DNA of 64,000 nucleotides, taken from the NCBI RefSeq assembly GCF_004135365.1, contig NZ_CP035492.1, positions 1,426,001 to 1,490,000 of the forward strand. Direction: 5' to 3'. The translations under genes and the position numbers were made by a program. Each line of letters starts with the position of its first letter. Position 1 is the stretch's first letter. Under the pieces are notes generated by a model. The model was not told the DNA's origin and made no database searches. It worked only from the letters and a program-made list of their open reading frames with translations. This DNA comes from Paenibacillus protaetiae. GTDB lineage: Bacteria > Bacillota > Bacilli > Paenibacillales > Paenibacillaceae. Positions 1-7,945 of this stretch are shown one piece after another.

Positions 1-23
1 ACTCTTACAAAAGAGCGTTTCGA

Positions 24-587
24 TTACAGCTCGTCGTCCAGAAGATCTGGGTCGAGATCTTCATAGTCTCCGTCGCCGAGACCGAATTCGAATTCTTTGC
101 CGTCCAGACCGTCGATGCCGCCTGGAACAACCGCTACGCAAACTTTGGTTTCGGCAACCATTTCAACTGCGTATTCCCGTTCTACCCGAACGACAACATC
201 CGTACCGTTCGATGAAGTATTGGCCTCGATGCAGTTTGGCTCCTGCAGGCATTCAGCCGTTACTTCCTCTGTAGAGCTTCTATGCTTCGGATCCAGGTAC
301 GACAGCGGGATATGCTCTACATAATGTACGGATTCCTTTGCTACGTCTGTTTGCGAATTTTTACTGTACGAATACCAAATGTTGATATCGTAAGTACCGA
401 TAACCTCGATGCCGTCGCCCGAACGAACCGCTTCATATTGATGGTTAATTATCCATGCGCCCAAAATGCTTGTTGGTACATGAGGCGGCGTTACGGTATG
501 GGTTACAGTGGAAAACTTACGACCTTTGCCGCAGACAGCTTTCGTAATTATTTCTCTGTACTGAAGCTGTTTATCTGCAATAGTCAT
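24..587 (-). CDS. cotE: Outer spore coat morphogenetic protein CotE
   Basis: CotE sits at the inner/outer coat interface of the endospore and recruits outer-coat proteins. The N-terminal part contains YREIITKAVCGKGRKF and later ILGAWIINHQYEA, YDINIWYSYS and a central LQEPNCIEA block, which I recognise from Bacillus CotE. The C-terminus is very acidic (Asp/Glu-rich tail), also typical. The ATG at 587 is preceded by GGAGGAGG at 8 nt; an upstream in-frame TTG at 617 would add ten unlikely residues. The resulting 187 residues match the family length of about 180. A sigma-E-like promoter candidate lies upstream at 622-652. Confidence 0.93.
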   Translation of the reverse strand: MTIADKQLQYREIITKAVCGKGRKFSTVTHTVTPPHVPTSILGAWIINHQYEAVRSGDGIEVIGTYDINIWYSYSKNSQTDVAKESVHYVEHIPLSYLDPKHRSSTEEVTAECLQEPNCIEANTSSNGTDVVVRVEREYAVEMVAETKVCVAVVPGGIDGLDGKEFEFGLGDGDYEDLDPDLLDDEL

Positions 588-621
588 TGATTTAACCTCC
601 TCCATACAATCATTCAATTAA

Positions 622-652
622 AGTGTATGCAGGACATTCGTCTAGGGTGACT
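622..652 (-). promoter_or_regulatory. Candidate sigma-E-type sporulation promoter of cotE
   Basis: On the minus strand a CATACACT element (622-629) matches the sigma-E -10 consensus CATACAnT. About 15 nt upstream is GTCACCC (645-651), which shares only the first four bases of a sigma-E -35. It lies about 35 nt upstream of the cotE start codon. cotE is a known mother-cell gene in Bacillus, so the placement makes sense; the -35 match is weak. Confidence 0.45.
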
Positions 653-746
653 GTTTCTTTTCCCGCGCCGCTACGATTTTTTTGCCCTTACTATTTTATG
701 GCAATCGCTCGGTCAACATGACTTTTAGTTTTGTCATGCAGGCAAA

Positions 747-765
747 AGCCGCGCAAAACGCGGAA
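747..765 (-). terminator. Weak hairpin downstream of the ABC importer operon
   Basis: On the minus strand a CCGCG/CGCGG stem with a TTTT loop region is followed by CTTTTG. It lies about 120 nt past the permease stop codon. The U tract is poor, so termination is uncertain. Confidence 0.3.
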
Positions 766-884
766 ATAAAGCAGTTTTCCCGCAGGATGTCCGGTATGCT
801 TCAAGCGGTGAACGGCTAATCCGGCAAACATCGCAAGAAGCCGTCCGGCCGTTTGGCACAAATAAGATAGGAAAGAAACAGAGA

Positions 885-1760
885 TTAACGGTCTTTCCAG
901 CCGGCGGTCAGCTTCCGCTCCAGGTAAGCTACCAGTTGGTACATAATCGTTGCCACAACGGCAATGACGACAAGCGTGGATAATACAAGTGTGAAATTGA
1001 ACACCTGGAAGCCGTAAATGATCAAATAACCAAGGCCTGATTTCGCAACCAGAAACTCGCCGACGATTACGCCGACCCAAGCCATGCCTACGTTTACTTT
1101 TAACGCCGAGATAATAACAGGGAAAGATGCCGGCAATATGACAAACCGGAACAGCTGATAACGCGATGCGCCAAACAGCTTCACCACTTTGATGTGGCCG
1201 GGGTCTACTTCGCGGAATTGATTATAAATGTTAAGTGTTGTAATTATGACGGTAACGGATAAAGTAACGGCGACAATGGATAGAAATCCCGGGCCAAGCA
1301 GGACGATAAACAACGGGCCAAGCGCAACTTTAGGCAAACTGTTCAGCACAACCAGATAAGGATCGAGCACTCGGGATAAAAAAGGCACCCACCACAAAAG
1401 CGCGGCCAGCAAGGTTCCAAATAAGGTGCCAAGCACAAATCCTACGATCGTTTCGCCTACTGTAACCCCGATATGCGGCCATACCGTGCCGTCTGCCATC
1501 GAGGTCCACAGCTGGCGGGCGACTTTCGTCGGGTAGCTGAACAGAAGCGGATCGACCCACCGGTTCCGGCCGGCAAGTTCCCAAGCAACGATAAAAACGG
1601 CAAGGATTATAAATTGAAGCGAGGCGGCGGCCGAAGCAATCCGTTTGGCACGTTTCAAATGGCTGCGGTGCAGCTGGCCAAGCCAGGCGCTCCGGTCTTC
1701 TTGAACACCGGATACGGCGGCTGCCTCATCTGCTTCGGTCTTCTCATTCCGGTTACTCAC
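885..1760 (-). CDS. ABC transporter permease, NitT/TauT (SsuC/ThiX) type
   Basis: Inner-membrane subunit of a three-gene importer. It has about six hydrophobic segments and the family's EAA-loop region (around HIKVVKLFGASRYQLF, with the downstream LPASFPVI). The GTG at 1760 is chosen because its first bases overlap the ATPase stop (GTGAGTAA) and GGGAGG lies just upstream. This gives 291 residues, close to the usual 250-290; the frame stays open further upstream but that part lies inside the ATPase gene. Last gene of the operon. Relatives carry sulfonates, taurine, nitrate or pyrimidine precursors; the substrate here cannot be read from the sequence. Confidence 0.85.
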   Translation of the reverse strand: MSNRNEKTEADEAAAVSGVQEDRSAWLGQLHRSHLKRAKRIASAAASLQFIILAVFIVAWELAGRNRWVDPLLFSYPTKVARQLWTSMADGTVWPHIGVTVGETIVGFVLGTLFGTLLAALLWWVPFLSRVLDPYLVVLNSLPKVALGPLFIVLLGPGFLSIVAVTLSVTVIITTLNIYNQFREVDPGHIKVVKLFGASRYQLFRFVILPASFPVIISALKVNVGMAWVGVIVGEFLVAKSGLGYLIIYGFQVFNFTLVLSTLVVIAVVATIMYQLVAYLERKLTAGWKDR

Positions 1761-2571
1761 GGGAGCTTCCTCCCTTCCGGTCTTCGCCTGCTGCCGGCAG
1801 ATCGGCATCGACCTGCTCCAGCTCCGCCCAAAGACGGTCGAATATTTCCTGAAATCCCGGAAGGCGCCTGGCTTCCAGCGGTCCGGCACTGCTCAGCGCC
1901 TCCGGAACGACAAGCTCGAATCGGATGCGGCCCGGATTGCGGGCAAGCACAATGACCCGGTCGCTCATCGCTGCCGCTTCCGCCAAATCATGCGTCACCA
2001 GCACTGCTGTTTTGCCGCGCCGGCGCAGCGTATCATGCACAAGCTGCTCCAGCTGCAGCTTAATATGCATATCGAGCGCGGAGAACGGTTCATCCAGCAG
2101 CATTACATCTGGATCTGCAGCCAGCATCCGCGCCAGCGCTACCCGCTGCCTCATGCCGCCGGACAGCTCGTGGGGATACCTTTTTCCCGCTCCGGGCAAT
2201 CCTAATTCCTCCAGCAGCCCGTCGATCCTTGCGGGCCGCACATCATAACCGGCAATTTCAAGGCCAATGGCCACATTGTCGTAGATGGTCCGCCATGGAA
2301 ACAAATAATCCTGCTGAAGCATGTAACCGACTTTCATCGAAGGGCCGGTCACCCGCGCTCCGTTCAGCAGCGCTCTCCCGCTTGTCGGCACGAGCAGGCC
2401 GGCGAGCAGGCTGAGCGCCGTTGTTTTGCCGCAGCCGCTAGGTCCAACGAGACTGACGAATTCGCCTTGGCCCACCGACAGATTGAAGTTCTCGAGCACG
2501 AGATGCGCGCCTTGATCGCCCACATAAACATGAGACACTTGTTCGAGACGGAGCACTGATTGATCCGTCAT
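1753..2571 (-). CDS. ABC transporter ATP-binding protein, NitT/TauT type
   Basis: ATPase subunit powering the importer with the permease downstream and the lipoprotein upstream. Walker A GPSGCGKTTA is near residue 46, the signature LSGGMRQRVALAR near 135, and Walker B VMLLDEPFSALD just after. The ATG at 2571 has GAAGGTGATAAG in front of it; the longer in-frame TTG at 2595 lacks a clear ribosome binding site. The product is 272 residues, with its stop overlapping the permease GTG. Homologous to SsuB/TauB/ThiZ; substrate unknown. Confidence 0.88.
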   Translation of the reverse strand: MTDQSVLRLEQVSHVYVGDQGAHLVLENFNLSVGQGEFVSLVGPSGCGKTTALSLLAGLLVPTSGRALLNGARVTGPSMKVGYMLQQDYLFPWRTIYDNVAIGLEIAGYDVRPARIDGLLEELGLPGAGKRYPHELSGGMRQRVALARMLAADPDVMLLDEPFSALDMHIKLQLEQLVHDTLRRRGKTAVLVTHDLAEAAAMSDRVIVLARNPGRIRFELVVPEALSSAGPLEARRLPGFQEIFDRLWAELEQVDADLPAAGEDRKGGSSRE

Positions 2572-2601
2572 CTTATCACCTTCTTTCAGCGACAATCCGG
2601 A

Positions 2602-3609
2602 TTATTTCGCAGATTGTATCGCTTGTTCGGCAAACGAATTGTCTACAATCGTATCATGAGCCGTGCGTTCCTTGATTTGGCCGGCCATAGACATAATATC
2701 AAGCAGGTTGTTCCATTCTTCGTCGTCAATAATCGGGTCTGTCGCAAAGGAACCCTGCTGCTTGTAACGGTCGATGGAGCTGATCAGAATGTCCCGGTCA
2801 ACGTCATTAAAATAGGATTTGACCGTGTCGGCCGTTTCCTCCGCGCTATGACTGTTCACCCACTGCTGAGCTTTATAGATGGCATTCGTAAACGATTGGA
2901 CCGCTTTTTTATTTTTGTTCATAAAGCTTTGCTTCGTCATAAACACGGTGTACGGCAAATGGCCGCTTTCCACGCCAAATGAAGCAATGACATGCCCGGT
3001 GCCTTCCTTCTCGAAAACGGAAGCCGTCGGCTCAAACAGCTGAACATAATCGCCTGTACCGGAAGCAAAAGCGGGGGCAACGTTAGCAAAATCAATGTTT
3101 TGAATAAGGTTCAAATCATTATGAGGGTCAATGCCGTGTTTTTTCAGCGTGAATTCACCCGCCATTTGCGGCATGCCGCCAACGCGCTGGCCTAAAAAGG
3201 TCGAGCCTTTAAGCGAATTCCAGTCAAAATTGTCGACGGCGTCTCTCGAGACAAGAAACGTGCCGTCGGTTTGCGTCAGTTGAGCGAAGTTGATGACCGG
3301 GTCATCCGCGCCTTGCTGGTACACATAAATCGACGTTTCTGAACCAACAAGCGCCACATCAATGGAATTCGACAGCAGCGCCGTCATCGTTTTGTCGCCG
3401 CCGGCTGTTGTTTGCAGCTTGACATCCAAACCTTCTTCTTTAAAAAAGCCTTTTTCCAATGCCACATACTCCGGTGCGTAAAACAATGATCTTGTTACCT
3501 CGCCAAGCTGGATCGTTGTTGTGTCCGATTGTTTGCCGCAGCCGGCAATAATCGCAACCGAAGCGATGACGACACCCAGCAGCACCCTCATCCACCCTGT
3601 CCTGCTCAT
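2602..3609 (-). CDS. ABC transporter substrate-binding lipoprotein, NMT1/THI5-like
   Basis: Extracellular solute receptor and first gene of the importer operon. The N-terminus has a hydrophobic signal followed by a lipobox ending IIAGCGK, so it is predicted to be lipidated and membrane-anchored. The body shows LGEVTRSLFYAPEYVAL and EKGFFKEEGLDVKL, the typical start of NMT1/THI5-like binding proteins. ATG at 3609 follows AGGGAGGT; an in-frame upstream start at 3714 would place the signal peptide internally. The length of 335 residues is normal. I saw no TPP riboswitch or sulfur-type leader upstream, so pyrimidine, sulfonate and other organic ligands remain possible. Confidence 0.86.
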   Translation of the reverse strand: MSRTGWMRVLLGVVIASVAIIAGCGKQSDTTTIQLGEVTRSLFYAPEYVALEKGFFKEEGLDVKLQTTAGGDKTMTALLSNSIDVALVGSETSIYVYQQGADDPVINFAQLTQTDGTFLVSRDAVDNFDWNSLKGSTFLGQRVGGMPQMAGEFTLKKHGIDPHNDLNLIQNIDFANVAPAFASGTGDYVQLFEPTASVFEKEGTGHVIASFGVESGHLPYTVFMTKQSFMNKNKKAVQSFTNAIYKAQQWVNSHSAEETADTVKSYFNDVDRDILISSIDRYKQQGSFATDPIIDDEEWNNLLDIMSMAGQIKERTAHDTIVDNSFAEQAIQSAK

Positions 3610-3712
3610 GCAGATACCTCCCTCTGAAAATGCACAATTTGATGTACGATAGCCTATGCGTTCAAACCTGACTTGGTGAAAAAGCCTACGCCTGCGCACA
3701 GTTCCGGACAGC

Positions 3713-3743
3713 AAAAAAAAACGCGCGCCGACAGGGCGCGCGT
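3713..3743 (-). terminator. Rho-independent terminator of the M32 carboxypeptidase gene
   Basis: A 9-bp GC stem (ACGCGCGCC/GGCGCGCGT) is followed on the minus strand by a run of about nine T. It lies some 20 nt past the carboxypeptidase stop and separates it from the ABC operon. Confidence 0.85.
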
Positions 3744-3764
3744 TCCAAGCAGGTCAAGTCCTGC

Positions 3765-5282
3765 TTACAGCTTGTAAATATCCGAATATTTGTCCGTCAA
3801 GTAGCGGACCAGGTATCCGGAATCAAGCGGCTTGCCGGTAACGCCTTGGATAAGCTCCGATGGCGTTTTCAGCTTGCCGTGTTGATAGATTTTCTCGGAA
3901 AGCCACTGCTTGATCGGCAGCAAATTTCCTTCTTCCACCAGATTCCAGAACCCTTCGATCTCCTGCTCCATCGTAGCGGCAAACTGGGCGGCATACATAT
4001 TGCCGAGGGAATAGGAAGGGAAATAGCCGAACAGGCCGCCGGACCAGTGAACATCCTGCAATACGCCTTGTGCGTTGTTCGGAGGCTCGATGCCTAAATA
4101 TTGCTTATACTTCTCGTTCCAGATCGCCGGCAAATCAGCCGCTTTAACGCCTTCATTAAAGATCAGCTTCTCGATCTCATACCGGATAATAATATGGAGG
4201 TTATAAGTCAGCTCATCAGCTTCAATCCGGATCAAGGACGGCTCCACTACGTTAATTGCACGGTAAAAGTCTTCGGCTGACACGTTCAGCTGACCGGGGA
4301 AAAACGACTGCAGCTCCCGATAATAGCGGTGCCAGAAAGGCTTGCTCCGGCCAACGACATTTTCCCAGAAACGCGACTGGGATTCATGAATGCCCATTGA
4401 TGTGCCGCCGCTAAGCGTCGTGCCTGTCAGCTCGGCCCGAATATTTTGTTCATACAGCGCATGGCCTCCCTCATGCAGCGAGCTGAACAGGGCGCTGGCT
4501 ATATCCTCTTCATAATAATGGGTCGTAATACGCACATCGCCTGGATTCAGCCCCGTCGCAAACGGGTGTACACTTTCATCTACGCGACCTTTATCAAAGC
4601 TGAAGCCCATTTGCTTCAATATGTAGTTGCCAAGCTCCTTTTGTCCCGCAATCGCAAACTTTTGCTGCAAAAACGAAGTATCCGGCTGATGCGGCGAAGC
4701 GGCAATTGCGCTTGCAAGCGGCACAAGCTGGTCGCGAAGCCCGCCGAATACACGGTCAAGCTCAGCGGTCGTAAGGCCCGGTTCATACAAATCAAGCAGC
4801 GTATCATAGCGGGTGCCTTTGGCGGCGCCCCATAAGTCGATAAATTGCTGCTGATACGAAATGATTTTGTCTAAATATGGCTCAAAGCTTGCAAAATCGT
4901 CGTTGTCTTTGCATTCTTCCCATTTCGATTCCGATTGCGAGGCCAGCACAACATACTCCTGATACAGCTTCGCCGGTATTTTAGCATTACGATCGTATTC
5001 CTTGCGCGTTTCCTTCACAAGTTTCTGCTCGATTTCGGAAAGCTGCGCGAACGCCTCCGGCTGCTCCAGCTCGGCAAGCTGCTCTCCAAGCTCTGCAGAG
5101 GTTTGATAGCGGAACATGTCGGCCGACAAATGGCCGATCGCCTCGGAGCGGGCCTCCATCCCTCCGCGCGGAGCGCCTGTGCGCAAATCCCAATAAAGCA
5201 CGCCTAAAGCTTCCTCGTAGCTCTTAATCTTTCGAATCGTTTCCAGAAATTTCGGAAGCGCCTGCACGGTTGATGTAGTCAT
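3765..5282 (-). CDS. Metallocarboxypeptidase, M32 family (thermostable carboxypeptidase 1 / YpwA-like)
   Basis: Cytoplasmic zinc peptidase removing C-terminal residues from peptides. The zinc motif HEGGH is at residues 270-274 (His270, Glu271, His274), and the expected HESQSRFWEN block follows near residue 300 and supplies the third ligand. The length of 505 residues equals the family norm, and no signal peptide is present. Single transcription unit with its own terminator at 3713-3743. It resembles Bacillus YpwA and Thermus carboxypeptidase Taq. Confidence 0.93.
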   Translation of the reverse strand: MTTSTVQALPKFLETIRKIKSYEEALGVLYWDLRTGAPRGGMEARSEAIGHLSADMFRYQTSAELGEQLAELEQPEAFAQLSEIEQKLVKETRKEYDRNAKIPAKLYQEYVVLASQSESKWEECKDNDDFASFEPYLDKIISYQQQFIDLWGAAKGTRYDTLLDLYEPGLTTAELDRVFGGLRDQLVPLASAIAASPHQPDTSFLQQKFAIAGQKELGNYILKQMGFSFDKGRVDESVHPFATGLNPGDVRITTHYYEEDIASALFSSLHEGGHALYEQNIRAELTGTTLSGGTSMGIHESQSRFWENVVGRSKPFWHRYYRELQSFFPGQLNVSAEDFYRAINVVEPSLIRIEADELTYNLHIIIRYEIEKLIFNEGVKAADLPAIWNEKYKQYLGIEPPNNAQGVLQDVHWSGGLFGYFPSYSLGNMYAAQFAATMEQEIEGFWNLVEEGNLLPIKQWLSEKIYQHGKLKTPSELIQGVTGKPLDSGYLVRYLTDKYSDIYKL

Positions 5283-5413
5283 ATGAATCCGCCCTTCTAT
5301 CGTAGACTAGGCTTACCTATTCAGCCTGTAATCTTGATATTAACGGGTGATAAACGTATAATCAACTTTAATCTAAAGTGAATGTGCGGGAATGGAAAAG
5401 GAGACGATTACAT

Positions 5414-5749
5414 ATGCGAATACAGTTTACTCCTTCTGCGGTCAACAAGCTGAAGCCTTATTTGGACGGCTCCGGCCTGCAGTTGAAATTTCTGCACGAT
5501 ACTGAAGGATGCGGTTGCGTCGTTAGCGGAGTGCCGGCGCTGGAGCTTATTCGGGAGCATGGAGCCGATGACCGGCTGGCACACGGAGAGCCGTTTGATT
5601 TCTGGTATGAACCGCGCCATGAAATCTATTATGAGCCCGTTATGACCATCGACTTTAATCCGGCGAAAGGGATCTTTTCGTTGAAAAGCGACAGCCAGAT
5701 TTATTCGGTGAATGTCAAACTGGCACATCCTCCTGCGGAAACCGCTTAA
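5414..5749 (+). CDS. HesB/IscA-like (YqkB-type) iron-sulfur biogenesis family protein
   Basis: Small cytoplasmic protein of the HesB/YqkB group. The block DTEGCGCVVSGVPALEL is very close to the equivalent segment of B. subtilis YqkB. The CGC pair is retained, but the C-terminal Cys-x-Cys of canonical IscA is absent, so scaffold function is not certain. ATG at 5414 is preceded by AAGGAGA at a good distance; the earlier in-frame start at 5378 has none. It is followed 45 nt later by the carbonic anhydrase gene. Confidence 0.8.
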   Translation: MRIQFTPSAVNKLKPYLDGSGLQLKFLHDTEGCGCVVSGVPALELIREHGADDRLAHGEPFDFWYEPRHEIYYEPVMTIDFNPAKGIFSLKSDSQIYSVNVKLAHPPAETA

Positions 5750-5794
5750 TATCGGGTTTGCGATCATTTTATTCATACGGAAAGAAGGTATAAC

Positions 5795-6367
5795 ATGAGC
5801 AACTTGGAGCAAATTTTGAAACACAACGAGGAATTTGTTGAAGGCAAAGGGTACGAGCAGTATTTAACGGATAAATTTCCGGACCGCAAAATGGTCGTCG
5901 TTACTTGTATGGACACGCGCTTGACCGAACTGCTGCCGAAAGCGATGAACCTGAAAAACGGCGACGCCAAAATTATTAAAAACGCAGGCGGCCTGATTAC
6001 CCAGCCGTTCGGCAACATTGCGCGCAGCGTACTTGTTGCGATCTATGAGCTTCAAGCTTATGAAGTATTTGTCGTCGGGCATCACGGCTGCGGCATGAAC
6101 GGCTTGGACCCGGAACGCGTCGTCGGCAATATGGTGAAGCGCGGCGTGCCGCAAGAAACGATTACGACGCTGCAAAACAGCGGCCTCGATATGATGCGCT
6201 GGCTCGCCGGCATTGAAGATGTGCGCAAAAGCGTCGAAAACAGCGTCAAAATTTTGCGGAACCATCCGCTTCTCCCGGCAGGCATTCCGATTCACGGGCT
6301 GGTCATCGACCCGGAAACGGGCAAGCTGGAACTGGTAACGGAAGGTTCGGACGAAAAACAAGTTTAA
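5795..6367 (+). CDS. Beta-class carbonic anhydrase
   Basis: Interconverts CO2 and bicarbonate. The beta-class zinc ligands are visible as Cys38 (TCMDTRL), His96 and Cys99 (GHHGCGM), with the catalytic Asp40-Arg42 dyad. At 190 residues it belongs to the short Gram-positive type similar to YtiB. AAAGAAGG precedes the ATG. It ends at the strong shared terminator 6383-6433. Confidence 0.93.
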   Translation: MSNLEQILKHNEEFVEGKGYEQYLTDKFPDRKMVVVTCMDTRLTELLPKAMNLKNGDAKIIKNAGGLITQPFGNIARSVLVAIYELQAYEVFVVGHHGCGMNGLDPERVVGNMVKRGVPQETITTLQNSGLDMMRWLAGIEDVRKSVENSVKILRNHPLLPAGIPIHGLVIDPETGKLELVTEGSDEKQV

Positions 6368-6382
6368 ACCCGGACGAATAAG

Positions 6383-6433
6383 AAAAAAACGCAGCAATGC
6401 GGCTTCCATTAAGCCTGCTTGCTGCGTTTTTTT
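6383..6433. terminator. Bidirectional terminator between carbonic anhydrase and DUF309 gene
   Basis: Inverted repeat AACGCAGCAA/TTGCTGCGTT with A7 on one side and T7 on the other, so it can work on both strands. The right arm and T tract (6419-6433) lie within the last codons of the convergent DUF309 gene, encoding its Lys/Arg-rich tail. Confidence 0.88.
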
Positions 6434-6936
6434 GCAATTGCCGCTTCCCTTGCCGCTATGACATCGCTGCGGTCACGAAGCTTATGGCGGTGAATTAGCG
6501 CCTCGCTGTTCATATCGCTTGGCTTGCCCCAAACAAGGCCGCGGGCTGAGCATAACGCTTCGCAAGCCAGCAGCAGCTCATGGTCCGCAATGCTGAAGCA
6601 CAAATCCTGGAAAACCTCCATTGCGCCTGATTCCAGCCGTTCAGCCCGTGCTTTCAGCTGTGCGAGCAGCGGCGGTCCGTCAATGCCCGCTTCCTGCAAA
6701 AGCTGCGGATTCAAGCGGCTTAATGCCTGCAAATACATCTTCCCGGCGCCGGCCGCATTGCCTCTCCGCTCATGGTAACTTCCGACAGCGACTTGAATAA
6801 GCCCGACCCATAAACGGGACAGATGGTCTCCCGGATGCTCCTTCCAATATTCCTCCAGAAGCTCATGGCATTCAAAATAATCCCGGGTAGCATGAAATTC
6901 AACTAAATAAGCAATATAAGATGAAGGATATTGCAA
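6409..6936 (-). CDS. DUF309 family protein
   Basis: Function unknown. The sequence FECHELLEEYWKEH near residue 20, followed by LWVGLIQVAVGSYHERRGN, is the hallmark of DUF309 (mostly helical, metal-like His/Glu pattern). Translation appears to begin at TTG (6936), with GAAGGGGAAG about 8 nt upstream; no ATG fits better. The basic C-terminal KKRSKQA overlaps the shared terminator. 175 residues; convergent with the carbonic anhydrase gene. Confidence 0.82.
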   Translation of the reverse strand: MQYPSSYIAYLVEFHATRDYFECHELLEEYWKEHPGDHLSRLWVGLIQVAVGSYHERRGNAAGAGKMYLQALSRLNPQLLQEAGIDGPPLLAQLKARAERLESGAMEVFQDLCFSIADHELLLACEALCSARGLVWGKPSDMNSEALIHRHKLRDRSDVIAAREAAIAKKRSKQA

Positions 6937-7079
6937 TGTTATTCTTCCCCTTCGTTACGCCATACTGTGGCATTATAATCAGCCGCTCCAATTAAAAAAA
7001 TGAAACCTGCTATCCTCCTAGACGTAAACCTATACAAGCACAATTAAAATACACCAGATCAAAAAAGGAGTCAAAGCAA

Positions 7080-7499
7080 ATGAAAAAAAGTATGCTGCTC
7101 ATGATCGCCTTCACGCTTTTCTTCACATTGGGGTTAGCAAATGCAGTGGATGCCAAGCCGCGGGGCGGGATGAAATCTCCCCGTCAAAGCTTTACACAAA
7201 CGCCTAGCAAGTCGGACAGCTCGCACCAGTCGACACCGGGCTCCGGCACCAAAACTACAACCGGCACCGCCGGCACCGCTGCAAAAACCGGAACAACCGG
7301 CGGCGGTTTTTTGAAAGGCATGATGATCGGCGGCCTGGCCGGCATGCTGTTCGGAAGCATGCTTGGTTCCGGCGCCTTCGCCCAAATGTTCGGTTTGATC
7401 ATTAACTTGATCGCTATCTTTGCCGTGATCGCTATTATTCGTGCCGTGTTCGCCTACTTCCGCAATAAACGGACACCGGATCAACGGAGACCGTATTAA
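7080..7499 (+). CDS. Secreted or membrane-anchored small Gly/Thr-rich protein, function unknown
   Basis: I do not recognise a specific family. It has a signal-peptide-like N-terminus (hydrophobic residues 5-22, NAVDAK cleavage region), then a Ser/Thr/Gly-rich linker, a glycine-rich hydrophobic segment (MMIGGLAGMLFGSMLGSG) and a transmembrane helix near residue 105, ending in a basic tail. The layout resembles the N-terminal half of some Tim44-like bacterial proteins without the Tim44 domain. A clear AAAGGAG precedes the ATG. The stop overlaps the next start (TAATG), so the two are translationally coupled. Confidence 0.75.
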   Translation: MKKSMLLMIAFTLFFTLGLANAVDAKPRGGMKSPRQSFTQTPSKSDSSHQSTPGSGTKTTTGTAGTAAKTGTTGGGFLKGMMIGGLAGMLFGSMLGSGAFAQMFGLIINLIAIFAVIAIIRAVFAYFRNKRTPDQRRPY

Positions 7500-7777
7500 T
7501 GCGTATTTACACCGATGAGATCATTAATGCGATTTGCCTTCATATCGCTGACCGCAAAGGTGTACAACCTACCGATGTCGAAGCTCAGCTTTCCTGGGAA
7601 GAGGAATACGGTTTTACCGCAGAGGTATGGGTCAGCGGCCGCAGCCAATATTTAATAGAAGCGAATCTGATCGAAGCGATCGTGCAATATATGTACAAGC
7701 AATATAATAAACGCGTATTTCCCGAAGATATTACCATTGATGCGGAAGACGATTTCTGGGCCGATATACGCGAATAA
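7499..7777 (+). CDS. YxcD-like (DUF2653) small cytoplasmic protein
   Basis: 92-residue acidic protein starting MRIYTDEIINAICLHIA and containing LSWEEEYGFTAEVW, which matches my recollection of the Bacillus YxcD/DUF2653 group. Function unknown. Its ATG overlaps the preceding stop by one base (TAATG), so it depends on the upstream small membrane protein gene. A strong terminator follows at once. Confidence 0.75.
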   Translation: MRIYTDEIINAICLHIADRKGVQPTDVEAQLSWEEEYGFTAEVWVSGRSQYLIEANLIEAIVQYMYKQYNKRVFPEDITIDAEDDFWADIRE

Positions 7778-7785
7778 AAACAAAC

Positions 7786-7823
7786 AAAACCTCACTGCAA
7801 GCAGAAGCTTGCAGTGAGGTTTT
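7786..7823. terminator. Perfect 17-bp bidirectional terminator
   Basis: Left arm 7786-7802 and right arm 7807-7823 pair perfectly around a 4-nt AGAA loop, with A/T tails at both ends. It serves the YxcD-like gene and the convergent ketosynthase operon. Confidence 0.9.
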
Positions 7824-7945
7824 GTGCTTCCGGCAGCAAGTCTGCCGCTATTGCCGGACCGGCAATGATCGCAGGCAGTATGACTATGACTGCTTGCATG
7901 CTTGCTTGCCGGAACGGCAATGACGCCATGCGGGATGCCGCGAGC

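Noticed and set aside
691-1080. 129-codon minus-strand frame
   Set aside because: Overlaps the ABC permease in another frame and runs through the poor hairpin; no start signals.
3610-3712. Possible TPP or sulfur riboswitch before the NMT1-like importer
   Set aside because: Looked for conserved thi-box or S-box sequence because relatives carry thiamine precursors or sulfonates; none seen.
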